Shown here: one piece after another, positions 1 through 12,800 of the stretch
How the letters are laid out: each line of letters starts with the position of its first letter
How positions within the stretch are numbered: the stretch's first letter is position 1
Assembly: GCA_013397795.1 (NCBI GenBank)
Contig: VZTJ01004023.1
Coordinates: 160,913 to 224,912, forward strand
Reading direction: 5' to 3'
Origin: Orthonyx spaldingii
Taxonomy: Eukaryota > Chordata > Aves > Passeriformes > Orthonychidae
Length of the DNA stretch: 64,000 nucleotides
The notes under the pieces: model-generated
What the model saw: only the letters and a program-made list of their open reading frames with translations
Databases searched by the model: none
Told to the model about the DNA's origin: nothing
Program-made: the position numbers and the translations under genes

Positions 1-1542
1 TCCCACTGTGAAACTCCAGCACAGCCCTGCAAATCTTTTATTTCAGAGCTAATAATCAAGGTACTGGAAACTCCAAATCCTCTCCTAGAAGGTCTATGCT
101 TTATTTGTAATGGATTAAAAAATGTTACAAAACAAAACAGGAGTTGCGCTTTGCAAAAGCTACATTTGAGCCTCAAATAAATAAATAAAACCATTTCTTT
201 AATCCAAGTAAGTGCTCTATCACATGATATGAGGAGGAGGCAAGTTGCCAGATTGCAAGAATTTGCATCTCAGCATTGTTTCTTCTCACCAATCTGTATA
301 AACACAGAGATGAAACCATTCTACTAAATTTTTTCAGCACCATGAAAACACCAATTCCAACAGTTCATTTGCACATGCTGAGCACACACTGTCTAGGTCA
401 GTAGTCAATACAAGACCTCAGCAAGCACTAAATTAATGGGACAGTGTGACACTAAGAGGTGCCACGTTGCCAGAAATGACGTCCTCCTGGTTAGAAGCAA
501 CACAGGAATACTGAAAGTCATGAATGATCCCACAGTACTTCTTGCAATAATAACATTGTTATAAGCAGGGTCTTGGGGAAATTCTGGCTCAGATGCTCAC
601 ATCCAGGTTTGCTCCCGAGTTTCAGCTGTGAAAGGATCTTGCACTGCTACCAAGAGAAGCTGGGATGTCTACACCACAGCACAGGAGGGGCTGCATTTTG
701 GATATGTGATGTCCAAACTGCCTTTTATACTGTATTTGCTCGTTCACAGGAATCTGAGTTAACATTCAATTAGAAACTGGAACCATTTTCAAACAAGGGC
801 AGAGCTACACAGCAAAAGAAGAAAAATAGGAGAGGGGGAATGAAGTCAAGTATTATGACTCAAAATCCAGAATGTTTTAAGATGTTTGAAGCACCTATTA
901 CAAAAACATTTACTAAAAGTCTACAGTTGTCCCAATATGAGATGCAAAGAACATATCTGGATTAAGCAGACAGGAAATGTGAGATGTGCCAGGACATAAC
1001 AGAATTAAAATAGGTCAATAAATACAGCTACTAGAACAAGAGTTCCCAATTTTTCCATCTCATGACCTTGCATTAGCATAAAGTTCTGAAATACCTTTCA
1101 TACCCTCTTATTTACCCATGATGAAAGAGAAAGGCAGATCATGTATCTTCTCTCCCTGTTCCCAACCCCTTAGGGTTAGGAATCCATGATCAGAACCATG
1201 ATGAACTGGAAGATCACCACATAATTACTCCAATTAGCATGCAACCAAGCAAACAAATGAAATTTAAAATAATTCAGTATCAGAATATTTACTGAATGAC
1301 TGTAATTTGGTCAACTAATGAAATACTTGAGTATTCTACATTAAAGGTACCATTGTTTGGGTTTTTTGGGGGTGTGCATGTTTGTTTTTAAGGTTAATAA
1401 GGCCAGGGTAATTTAAAACTGCACTAAACCATGCCACTAAAACAGTAATGAAAACTAGAGAAAGTTGCTGCTTAGATGTAAATTACAAACATGAGGGGAA
1501 AAGTGACAAGCAAAAAAAATTCCCAATGTTTTGGGCCTTTTN

Positions 1543-1637
<95 letters not shown>
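1543..1637 (+). repeat. 95-base poly(A) run next to an N
   Basis: An uninterrupted run of 95 A follows a single ambiguous base at 1542. It could be the tail of a retroposed element, but no element is obvious on its left. It could also be a polymerase or assembly artefact at a homopolymer. The open reading frames across it are poly-lysine artefacts. Confidence 0.9.
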
Positions 1638-1639
<2 letters not shown>

Positions 1640-2292
1640 TGTTCTGGTTTTGTTGGGTTTTATTCCTTTTAACTTAAAAGCAAAGCAGACCCCAAAACCC
1701 CATGCTGGCTACAAAATAGAGAAGGCTGCACTCTAAAATCCCAGTCACATCCCAATCTAGACACACCTTGGTGCTTCCCAGGGCATCCTTTAATCAGCAC
1801 AGGCCTTGGGAGGCTCTGGGCCAGCCTGTTCATTCAGAGGGGCCCTGGGAGGCTGTCAGTGTCAGGAAGGTGGCAGACAGGCCACTGATCCCCTGGCTGC
1901 TTTGCCAGGGCTGCGAGCTGCCCAAGGCCCTGCAAGCCTCATCACCCACGAGAGAGCACAGGCAGGCTGCAGTTTATGTAAAATTGCTACACCTTACTTA
2001 GAAGAAGAAGACATCAAACACATCAGAGATGAGCTGAGGAAGTTTCTGTAATTTATATTTCCAAGGTCCACATCCCTTAGCTCCATTTGCTGCATGTCAA
2101 AATATTCATTCCCCATCACTGCTTTCTTCAACTGTGTGCCTCTGGCCACATTCAATTACCAGGGTATTTATATTCTTGATTTACGTGCCTAAATGTGTAC
2201 ATTAAGGCTCAAATCCTGACTGCAATAGTGAGACAACCTAAGCAAAGAAGGCAGCAGGGTTTGATACTTGCATGCACTAGTGAAGGGAGGAC

Positions 2293-2486
2293 AAAAAAAA
2301 TTACCTCTAAGAACCTTTGAAGAGAGGTCTTTTTGGAGCCTAACATTTCTACAATTTTTGAAGAATTCCCAACTATGACCACAAATATTGTTTTTCATTT
2401 GGACTGCAGCAATGCACAGAGACCAACAGCTGATGACCAACCCTAAAAGAACCAAGGTCAAAGGTTGTCCTCTTGCATTCACCATC
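2293..2486 (-). other. Candidate unassigned exon with signal-peptide-like start
   Basis: On the minus strand a pyrimidine-containing acceptor (CCATTGCAG) is followed by AGCCACGATGG, a strong start context. From 2486 the frame opens MVNARGQPLTLVLLGLVISC and continues WSLCIAAVQ, a hydrophobic stretch like a signal peptide or membrane anchor. After about 30 further residues (including CGHSWEFFKNC) it meets an AG|GTAATT donor near 2307. I do not recognise the protein. It lies inside NUP93 intron 3 on the same strand. No partner exons were found, so it may be chance, an alternative exon or a nested gene. Confidence 0.25.
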
Positions 2487-5400
2487 GTGGCTCTGCAATG
2501 GTTAAAAGGTCCCCACAGCTGTGCTGGCATCATCGATTAGAATGAACAAGGAAGTGACAGAAAAATAAAGCCACCTTAATTTCAAGCTCCATTAGAACTG
2601 AAGGACTTGGGGGCGGGGGGAGAAATCAATGTTTGGCAAATGAGAAAGGACAAAATCTGCAAAAGGAAAAATGCATTTTCAGGCTAAGCTAATGCAAACA
2701 ATGGATGGTGAACAGCACTTGAGGTTGGCCCTTTAAGGTTGTGTCAGCATTTCCATTTATAAACTCTGATTTTAGTTACACTCTAGTAGATTACCACAGG
2801 CTTTGGTATTATTCTAGCAGATACCACAAAGTATATCACAAATGGTAACATAAAACAGCAATAAGAGCTCAATTTTTGAATAATGCACCCTTTCAGTACC
2901 TGATGTCAGAGTAAGAATTTTTAAATTATGAGTCATACACATAGATACACACAAACAACATAGAGGGCTGGGGAAAGCATCCTGGCACCTAGATTCTACC
3001 AACACTAAAGCAGAAGTCAAAGCTACTTTTGATACAAAACCTGTTTACAGTACTTGGAAAAGCTTCAAAATATCCCAGATACTTAATTTCAGTCTGTCTC
3101 TCTTGCCACTTGGATGGATTTCAGTCTAACCCTCTGCCCTCATTTAGATAAAAGCTCTTATTTCTCTATCTGGACCTCCAGAGAGCTACTCAGTCAATAC
3201 TCTGCATATCCACACCCAGAAATCAAAACCAAATCCTAGTCTGCAACCTTTCATTTCAGTTCTGCCTAGATCAGAAGGCCAAGGTGAAACCTGTATAAAT
3301 GAGATAATTCAACAAAATTTTCCTTCAGTGTAATGGAGCTAGGCCTTCACCTCAAACTTTCTAAGCAGATAAGCAATGCATGCAAGGAGAGCTTGTGTCT
3401 GCTTCTAGCATTCATTTCACAAATCTTTACAGAGCTGGATTGAGCCTGAAAAATGAGAGCAAAACCATTTTTTGAGAATTACTACCATGACTTTGGGCTT
3501 AGATTTTTCAAGACAAGCATACAGGGGACCAAATCTATTTTCAAGTCAAGTGACACGTTCAAAACACAAAGCCCACAGCAAAGCACTGCAACCAGTCAAA
3601 CGATCTTAGCAAGAATAAATCAGGCCTTGATCTAGTAACTAACTCCTACCTGGTACCCCAAAAATCAGTTTGACAGAGCAGCACTGAATCTCTCTCTGAC
3701 CTCCATACATAAACCAAACAGCAAAAGCACAGCCTTCCCACAGTCTTGGAATAATTCCTCCTCTGGCTGCCATTACCGCAACCTGAGAGAGGACCTGCTA
3801 TGACAGTGCTCATTAGAAGAGGACTTCATAGTTTGCATCTTTGGAAGAGTGAAGAAATACCTTTTCCGAACAGAATGTCAATGTTATGTTTATATGCACA
3901 TATCCCATCTTTGGGATACAGATTTGCATGATCAAGCCTTACCCTGGATATTTAAAAGCCAAAAAGAAACAAACAAAAAGACCCAAGCACATAAATACAT
4001 GCTAAATATGAGATTAAGAATCACTTGACTAACAAATTCAATTTTTAAAAGGTTTTGCCAAAATAGGGCATTTTGACAATTTAGAAAAATCTTGATCTTA
4101 TATAAACTTCTGACATAAGAATTATTACAAAACAAATTTACTGCAAGAAGTGTTTGTTGTTCTGCATGCAATTTAAGAACACAAACTCTGAAATGAGAGA
4201 GGAAAAATACAAATTCCTATAATTTAATGACAAGCCTGGAATCTTTTACATAATCTTCCCGGCCTACTGCTCTAGTGGGAGACATTTCCTGGACTCACAA
4301 CCCTTTTATGTGCAAGCAATCTACATTTTACAACTGATAAATAATTCAGATAATTAATTGAGCTGCAATTTGGTGCACTTTTTAGTCAGCAGTATAGAGT
4401 ACCATTTAAAGAGATTCTGTACAGAAAGTCCCTCCTGCTTGTTAACCCAAGCTGAGATTTCTACTAAGGTGAATTCCAAGACAATCTTAACACTTTCTGA
4501 ATGCCTCACACCAGCATCCTGGGATTTCAACCCCTAGAATGCTCCACTCTGATTTTTCTTGCTGTGTTTTACTCTCTGTATTAGAAATAGGATACTTCCT
4601 GGCATTCTCCTTCTGCAGTGCTGATTGCCATCATTTGAGAGATTAGATTCTAGCATATCTCTCTGTGCTGGCCTCCCACAGGCTGCTAGAACAGACTGCA
4701 CTGGAAGAAGGAACAGAGACAATAAATAAATGCTTTAGCTAAGAACGCAGGAAAAGCTCAAGCAAACTGCCAGAGAAATCTCTAGATGCAAAGGAGTGAT
4801 GTGGCAACACATGGCAGGAAGTCTAAAGAGCATTTTCATGCTGTAAGAGCTTTGATAGAATTTAAAAGTCAGCAGAATACTAAAATTCATACAATAAAGA
4901 TTTAATCATATTTTTAGCCTTCACACAACTACAACAGTCAGCAAAGGCTATGGATTAGGTCTGTGCCTCTGGCACAAGTGCCCATATTCACCACCTTCTC
5001 CTGTGTTGTGGTGCACAGAGGCTGCACCAATGCAGTCCCACCAGCGCTTCAGACGATGAGGGCACAGACCTGCAGTCTCAGGTGCTTATCTCAAAAAAGT
5101 TTCAGTCTCCCAGGCAAATGATGCTGTAAAGTATTTATTAATTGATATGTGCTCAAACTGAAACTTAAGGGGCATATATAAGGAACCACACATACAAGAA
5201 TAATTAAAGTGTTAAAGTATCTACAAATGACAAGTTTCAGATGGGATTTAAGGCTAAATAAACTTGCTGCAAACTACACAGGTTTGTGAATCTGTGTTGA
5301 GCATCAGGAAAAGACAGGTCTGAGAAAGGACAGCTGAGTCTACAACATTGATGATGAAGTGTGAACCAAGTTCATTAAGAATATGTGAAAAGGTTTTTGC

Positions 5401-8129
5401 TGGTTAAAAAGAGTAATGGCAATGTCAGAAGGCACAGGCTGGGGGCTTGATGCAGAACAGAACAGGCCTTCCCAAATCACAGAACTGAAGTTAACCAGTA
5501 TGCCTGTGTAAATACTGAGCAGTAGCAGAGGAATAGTAAAAACTTGTAAAGAAATAAACCAGACACCTCCTTTATGTCACTCTGCACACTGCCTTCCAGA
5601 TACAATGGGAACAGCTCATGGAGGAAGGATTCTACACAGTGCACAGGGATAGCTTCATCTGGACCAAAACAAATACAACACATCTGAAGAAGCCTTATGA
5701 AACTATCTAGGAAAAAGGAAGTAAAAGAAAAAGGAGCATAGAAAGAAATGGTTGCAGCACATTTTTATCTAAAGCATCAAATAATTTTAAGACCCTTATT
5801 AACAGCAGTAATTAGAGGACTATCAGCAGTGTCTAACACAAAGGTCCTCTTACATAACTAACAAAAACTTAATGAAAACTATTCTAAAAGTGTTGATGAC
5901 TGCATACCAGAACCTACAGATGGGTACAGAGACTTGTCCATATTCTAAGCAAGCAACTTTCAGGTACAGACCACAGCTGGCACCAGCCAGACAGTGTGAG
6001 ATGTGACTGCAAATATCCTCAGACAGAGCAGAGGATGATGTTCTGCAAGACAACATAAAATCCTTGCACCCGTTAACTGCAAAAACAAGCAGGGACAAAA
6101 CATTTAAAACTGACACTTTGCTCATGTGCCTCCAAGATGATTTGAAGTGGAGCCCCTTGCCATGCTTCCCCCTGCAAATCACTTTTAGCTGATTGACTAT
6201 GAATGTTTTGTGCACATGGCCTGCAAAAAAAATTTAAGATTCAAAGCACACAAGGATTAGGCCTCAGAGATGAGTCGTTAAAGTGACCAGTGATTAAATC
6301 ACCAGTGTTAACCATGATTCAAAACAGCAAACAGGGAACTTTGATTTAAATGATTGATTTTAATCCTGTTTCTCATTTGTACTTTTTAGCTGTTTTCCTG
6401 AAGAAAGGGCTGAATCTCATTGGCTGATTTGGTCATTTAAACACATCGATTTGCAATTAACCACTGGTTTTATGTTAAATTTGGAGCTTTTCCTAAACAG
6501 GAGGATACATTCAAATATTGACAAGGGTGATTAAAAAAAGGTACTGTAGATAAGAAAACATATCAAGATCACCAGAATATACCAGAATCACCATTTCAAA
6601 TCAGGCCTTGAGATCTGGTATAATTAAGAAAGAACAAAACCTTCATATTTTAGTTAGGTAACCAGCAATAATATAAAATGTGATTATTATGCAATCATAT
6701 CCATTTTCTCATATGCCACAAATCTCAGCTCCAAAGAGTCAAGTGCTCTACTGCTTCTGGGCTTGAGAGTCTACACTAAGATTCTTTTTAGAGCAGAAAG
6801 GAAAAACAGTAGAAATCAAAGAATTATCAGCAGTAATAAACCTAAAAAAGAAAAAGAAAGGAAAAAGAAAAAAGAGGCACGAGTTGTTGAAAAAATCTAG
6901 ACAGAATGAGGTCAAGAAAGACATGTACCAAGTTTAACATCACTAATTAGAAAGACAACACCAGAAATTGGAACAAAGGCATAAAATGAGAAAAGACAGA
7001 AAGTGAACAATGCCAGTGGTTCGGAGCTCTCACTCTATGATCAGGCAATAGATAAAGTCTCCAGAGAGCACTAATCTTTAGTGAGAGAGAGGCCTTGGAA
7101 AACTGGGGTTAAATAAGTCTGCGTGAAGACAGGAGACCACAGGGCTCCTAACACTACAGTGAGATGAAAGTAAGGGCCCTCCACCCAAAATGGATGGCAC
7201 CAAATGTTAAAAAAATAAATACATTAGATAAAATGGGGTAATTTCACATGCCCCCCCTTCCATCCTAAAGTTAAGTAGTTTAGAGCATACTACTTCTGCA
7301 AAAAAAAGAAATAAGAGCTTACAACATTTTTGACCCTCCTAAGTGAGCCATCTGCCAGAAAGGAGAGAAAAGATAAGCTTCAAAATTATTAACCAGTAAT
7401 TCAGACTGTTACCTGCAATGCAACCCACAACATCGGTTCCATTACCAGCTCTTAACTGAGTAATGAATATTACAGGTTTCATCATGAAGATACTCTACAA
7501 GGGCAGGCAATGATCAGAAAGCAAAACTAGATGGGTCACGATAATTTCTAAGAAAGTCAGGGAAAATTTACAGGAAATTTTACAAGCTAAAATCATCTGG
7601 TAAAGCATTTGAACCATGGCAAATTCAGTCTACCACCAAGACAAGGTTATGACATCTGAGATACAATGAAAGAAAAAATCTATACTCACCTCTTCTGCTT
7701 GTTGACTTAAAAGCCCCTATTGCAACACCTCAAATTACCTCAAAAGTGGTTCCACATGTGTTTTTCCAGTCAGACATGAAAAAAGGTTTCAAAACTATGA
7801 GAGAGAGGTATCCCTGGGCAATTTAGGCTTGCAAAGCCAACGAAGACAGGTCCACAAAGGGAGCAAGTATGTACCTAGTTCCTCTTGAATTCACCAAGAA
7901 TTTGGAACTTAAAGTACTTCTGTTATCTTGGTACTTACTGCTGCTTCTCATGGCTAACACAAACATCTTTCAGCACTGAAAGCAGCATCTCTCCTCTGCA
8001 CTTCCTCTAGCTAGTGAATTAAACAGAGAGCAAGACTATTTCCACAGAAGCCTTGGAACAGTTCTGAACCACAACACAGGAATGGCAGTAGCAAGGGCAC
8101 TGTAACTCACACGTCAAAAATGTCCCTAC

Positions 8130-8247
8130 CTGGATATCAGTGTCCTTCACAGGTTCAAGAGGCTCAAATGTAGTGGCTGCACTTAGACTCTCAAGTCGCT
8201 GAGAAATGTGGGATATATCAAGCCCTTTAGACCCAAGAAGAACCGAT
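8130..8247 (-). CDS. NUP93: NUP93 exon 3
   Basis: A 118-base exon on the minus strand, with acceptor CCTTATAG before 8247 and donor GTAGGG after 8130. It encodes one completing base plus 39 codons ending KDTDIQ, in phase 0, as in other vertebrate NUP93 proteins. Confidence 0.95.
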
Positions 8248-9461
8248 CTATAAGGAAGAAATTGCACAGATATGAAATTAGTATTGAACAGACAGAAGTC
8301 TAAACCTAGGCTCATTGGCAATATTTAGGTCAGCAGCTAGCCACGTACAGACAATGCTCCCAGATGTGTTGTAAGAACTGCACAGAACCAAACTTTGCCT
8401 GTGTGTCTATGTAAACACCTCAGCCCTGCTGAACTCTTTCTGCTGTTCCACTGCAGTGCTGCACAGCTGCCAAGTCCTTCCAAACACAAAAAAATGTACA
8501 CCATGTTGGTAAACACTTCAGCAGCACCCAGAAGAAGGTACTGCACTTCTTGGCTTTAGTGTCCAAAATCAAGAACAGTAGCTCCTTAGATAAATCCTTC
8601 AATTATCCTATCGTTTCTTTGGAAGTAGGAGAAAGGTTGGAGGAAAAAAAACCAAAACACAAGATTTGCAGTCATTCTATTTCTCCCAGCAGCACTCCCC
8701 ATGTTGCCTTTTTCCCAACCTGGAAATGAAACTCGAGATAGTTTTTAGTATAGGAGGTAATATAAAGGTGAATCTTTATTTGGAGGTCTCCAGGGGCAGT
8801 TATGGAAGATTGCCCACAAAAGCCCACCCCCCAAGGGGTTTTATAAGTTTGGGTTTTTACCCCCCATACAGTTTTATAAGTTTGGTAAATTAGCATAATT
8901 GACAAAAAAGCACCAATTAGGAACACTAGTGGTGATGTAATTCCCCCCCAGGTCAAGCCCCTTCTAAGTCTTCCTTCACTTGGATGGGACTGTACTTTGT
9001 TTATGAAACTGTGTCTTGAAGAGCTGTTCTCAACCTTAGTGGTCAGGGCAAACAGAGATAGGGATAGGATAGGGGCTCTGGAATTTGTTTTGTCTTCCTG
9101 CCTAGGAAAATGCTGAAGTTAAGGTACAATAGGAAGCTACAAAGTTACAAATAGATCTGTAAAGGATACAGAGAATATATAAAAGAGGAAAAAACCAGAA
9201 CGGCATCACCCCCACGTTGGAAACCAAACCGTGAAGAGCTTCCAGCCTGTGTGCAGTGTCCAGCGCAGTGCTCGGTACTTACGCCTTCACGTTGGCGGTC
9301 TCCTGCGAGGTGCGGGTCAGGGTGCTCGAGCGCAGGCGCTCCCCGGCCTGCTGGATCTCCTGCAGGTTGCGCTCCACGTGAGGGAGCTCTGAGATCCCTT
9401 CTGTCTCAGCTGCCAGCTGCTCTGCCTGCTGCAGCAGCTCTCCAAAGCCTTCCGTGTCCAT
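8130..9461 (-). CDS. NUP93: NUP93, 5' coding part (exons 2 and 3)
   Basis: Nucleoporin 93, a scaffold protein of the inner ring of the nuclear pore complex, which links to NUP62-complex and NUP205/188 partners. Two exons on the minus strand are recognisable. The first (9461 down to 9283) starts MDTEGFGELLQQAEQLA and the second (8247 down to 8130) contains GLDISHISQRLESLSAATTF; both are nearly identical to the vertebrate NUP93 N-terminus. They join in phase (59 codons + 2 nt, then 1 nt + 39 codons) and give 99 residues of a protein of about 819. The N-terminal coiled-coil segment that contacts the NUP62 complex is the part encoded. The start codon sits in GCGGAGATGG. Later exons lie left of the window. 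Function is known from the family; identity is from sequence. Confidence 0.97.
8248..9282 (-). other. NUP93: NUP93 intron 2
   Basis: A 1,035-base intron between NUP93 exons 3 and 2 with GTAAGT donor and TATAG acceptor. About half of it is an LTR-like insertion. Confidence 0.9.
8715..9208 (-). mobile_element. Probable solo LTR of an endogenous retrovirus
   Basis: Read on the minus strand the element starts TGATGCCGTTCTGG at 9208 and runs through a TATA-like stretch. An AATAAA signal lies at 8776-8781 (TTTATT on the plus strand), followed by a conserved-looking segment with TATCTCGAG near 8735. It resembles ERVL-type LTRs I recall from songbird genomes. No gag, pol or env reading frame is present, so it would be a solo LTR. 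The left boundary is uncertain and I could not define a target-site duplication. Confidence 0.5.
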
Positions 9462-9497
9462 CTCCGCGGCGGGTTTCGCTCAAGACGCACAGAAACC
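9283..9497 (-). CDS. NUP93: NUP93 exon 2 (5' UTR end plus codons 1-59)
   Basis: On the minus strand a polypyrimidine tract and CTGAAG acceptor precede position 9497. There are 36 bases of 5' UTR, then ATG at 9461, and the exon ends at 9283 before a GTAAGT donor. The exon ends two bases into an Ala codon completed by the next exon. The UTR acceptor shows that an upstream non-coding exon exists. Confidence 0.93.
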
Positions 9498-9834
9498 TTC
9501 AGGGAAAAAGGGAAAATTTTTGCTCAGCTATGCACAGTTTCTACACTTGTGGTGTCACAGACAGACCAGCAAGAGCAGGTCTTCTAGAACAGGATACACA
9601 GCCTATCCTCTCCAGGCATTAAACATCAAGGAAATCCTTTCAAGTGGTCTCAGGAGCTCTCCCTTGCAGGACTACAGTCTGTGGACCTGTCAGAAGTGGG
9701 ATGCAGATGCCATATCACAGTTCATATTTTGCCTTGATACAAAGGAAGGTGAAAGCAGAGAAGTCCCTGTGAAGAATATGATGTTATCTAGCTATAAACT
9801 ACTTGCACACACACATAAATGGATGGCTTGGAGA

Positions 9835-9884
9835 GCTGGACTCCACGATCCTTATGGGTTCCTTCCCATTCTATGATTCTATAT
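9835..9884 (+). mobile_element. CR1 LINE 3' end fragment
   Basis: The segment with CTGGACTCCACGATCCTTAT followed by TTCCTTCCCATTCTATGATTCTAT matches the 3' end of avian CR1 elements, which terminate in repeats of ATTCTATG. It is short and diverged. Confidence 0.7.
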
Positions 9885-12800
9885 TTTTATATATTATAAA
9901 GAAAGATGCATATATAGGAAAATATGAGGGCTGAAAACACACATGAACATGAAGTTAAATTAATAGCAAAACAGTCGAGCTATAGATGCACATAGACAGC
10001 CATAACTAGCTCTCCATTAAAATGTGTTACTCCATATGTCATTAAGCCCCAGGTAAAAGAAATAAGTGCACGTTGTTCCAGTGTAGAAGACCCCTGTCTA
10101 AATTCAATGCCTGCAGAAAGTTCTACCAGTGTGAGAATTCCCTGCATTGACTCAATGACAGAATAATTAAAGAAATTAAAGCACATGGCAAGGGCTGTCA
10201 CAGAAGAGGCATTAAATGCACCGTGCAGTTCTAAATTCGGAATGAAGCCCGTTATTTTTACAAAAAGGACAAAAGCATATGTGCTTGGGATCACTATGGA
10301 AAAAGACTTGTAGCTGCAATGGTGTCCACAGAAATGAAACATGAAACCCAAAACCTCCATTTTACACACCGAGTCATGGTTTGCAGCTAAACCAGCTACA
10401 TGAGATGAGCATCAGGCACCTCTGTAAAGCCACAGAAGGTCATAGAAATCTGTGGTGCTGAATGGTGCTACAGAGATGGAAATCTTCAGTACAGTCGCTC
10501 TCTCAGAGCTTTTGCACCTAAACACAGAGGGCCTGGGATGAAATAAGACAAACCAGATCTCAGGCATTAACTCCAGCTGTTCATCATTCACTCAGAAAGA
10601 AAATTGGTGGAGACTAACTGGTTCAACAAAGCCCTCTAAGAAGAAAACAGGGATTTTTACAAATCAACAACAGCCTGCAATTCAAGTATTCTGTGGTACC
10701 CCTCAACCATACCAAAGCAATTTTACAGTAGAATTTGAACACTCCTCATGTTCTCAGTCTCACCACCACTCCCAAGTACAACTACCCAGCAGCAGTAGCA
10801 GTGCTTTCCACTGTCTGGACAAATGATTTAAAAGCACTGCATGATGATTCATTCAGACATATGCAGTTTGAGAGAGAAACTGATCCCTCCTGCCTGGGTG
10901 CCAGGACAAACCCTAACAGCAGCATCCAGGAATGGAGAATTTCACAAGCGTCCCCCACACACTTCTGGAAATCTGGGGGAGGGAATGATTGTATTTGCAA
11001 TGGCTTGTTAATCAGGTGAGATAGCAGAGACCGGATCTGTTTGAACAGATTAGTGTGCCACCGAGACGGAGTGGAACAGGGAGGAGGAGGGTGGAAATAA
11101 GCAGTTTCATGCCCTGCAATGCAGCACAGAACATCTTTCCAGTGTTTACTTGCAATAACTCAGAGGTACCCCTGCCAGGAACAGCCTCTGTTGGCAGACA
11201 CTGACCGGAACAGCCATGCTCCTGTACATTTAAAAACTGATCAGATCTTCCAGGAGCAGTGACTGCGAGAACAACACAGGCATCAGCCTGATTTGATTCG
11301 ATCTGCTCCGCTTCCTCTTTTCATTACCAAGATAAAAAGCTGGGAGTGTAAGAAGCACCAACTTCTCAGAGTGCTGAAAAACCAGTGCTACAGAACTGCT
11401 CCCAAACCTGCACTTTTGAGCTGCAGACACCATATTAATACCATGTAAGGTCTGTCACATAAGTTTGCCTGTGTAGGACAATTGCAACAACTCCGTGAGA
11501 CTGAACCAAATTCAGCAAATACAGAATAAACTGGTTATTTTGGAGCAAGTTAAAGTACCTGTGACTATAACCAAGCACTAGAAGCAACATCTTAAAACTT
11601 AAGAGAGCCAACACTAAACAGCTTTTTGTAAGTGACAGAATTCAAACGTTAAGACCAAATATTTGTAACAGCGCAAAGAACTGTGTCTCCACCCTGACAG
11701 AATTTACTGCATTCAAGTGACTGCAGTCTGACTCTTCATGCTGCTGTGCAAGATGGAAACTGCTACCACAGTAACAAGCACAGCAATGGCAGATTTTCAT
11801 GTCTGGCTGGGGAAGGAGCAACAACTGACACCTAAGGGAAAGAAAATACGTCAGAAATTAAATTAACTTCGGTGAAACCAGACTGACCTTGGGCTAAAAG
11901 CCAGGACTGAAAAGGCTCTTCTGTAAAACAACTTTGATGACCTATCAATAGAAGCTGCTGCATTAGACTGCGATTCCATTAAACCCCAGTTTAATGTTTC
12001 CCTAACATTTAAAACCACACATAAGCATTATATATTGTACAAGTTGACTAAGTTTAAACCAGAAAGAAAACAGAAAATATGACAGGTTTCTTAAGTCTAT
12101 TCATACTAATTATAACTGATGATTTCTTACCAAAAAAACCACTAAAAACTCCTCAAGAGCAGTACAATGCTATCTAAGGAAGAAAACCATCACTATTCTA
12201 CTCCAAATACAGCCACGATGAACATTTTACTGTACTAGATTCAGACAGACACAAAGCTAAAATACTTCAGTGCATGTGCAAGTGTCAGTTGTACTTCACA
12301 CGTTGACAGGGTTTGTGTCAACTAACCAATTAGCTCTGAGAAACAGTAAAAAAATTTGATTTTTCCAGGACTCAGGAGAAAAGAAAGGAAGAAGATGTCA
12401 CAGGGAAGAAGGAGAAGGAAAGTCTCACCCACTACATTCAGAGTAGCTGATGAACCAAGAGTTCCACAAGTTGCAGACAGGTTCTTCAAAATAGGAAACA
12501 AAAAGGAAGAAATCCAGTGTTGGCCTCTCAAAGAGGCTCCCTCAAAGTGCTCAAGAGACCCAGATTGATGAGTCAGGATCAGCTTCTTGTGGAAAGAAAA
12601 TACAAGAGCACAAGCAGTAAGAGCAAGCCAGCAATGCTCTACTTCCTACAGCCAACATCTGACGTAAAAGTGCTTTTTTGACAGGCTCCAAGCCTGGGCT
12701 GCTACAGAGTGGAGGAGCTTCTGTCTACTAAGCTAAACATGAATAAGTAAAAGGTCCATTTTGCAGGCCTGGGGAGTTCTGTCTGAGCAGCAGCAATAAT

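Larger units (their letters stand above)
1..8129 (-). other. NUP93: NUP93 intron 3 (5' part)
   Basis: AT-rich sequence following the donor of NUP93 exon 3. I searched for the next NUP93 exon (expected to begin GFLKNEKDNALL) on the minus strand and did not see it, so it probably lies left of the window. The intron contains a poly-A run at 1543-1637 and an isolated signal-peptide-like open exon at about 2293-2486, both described separately. Otherwise I see only unique intronic sequence. Confidence 0.75.

Noticed and set aside
1448..1736. Poly-lysine open frames
   Set aside because: Translation of the poly(A) run.
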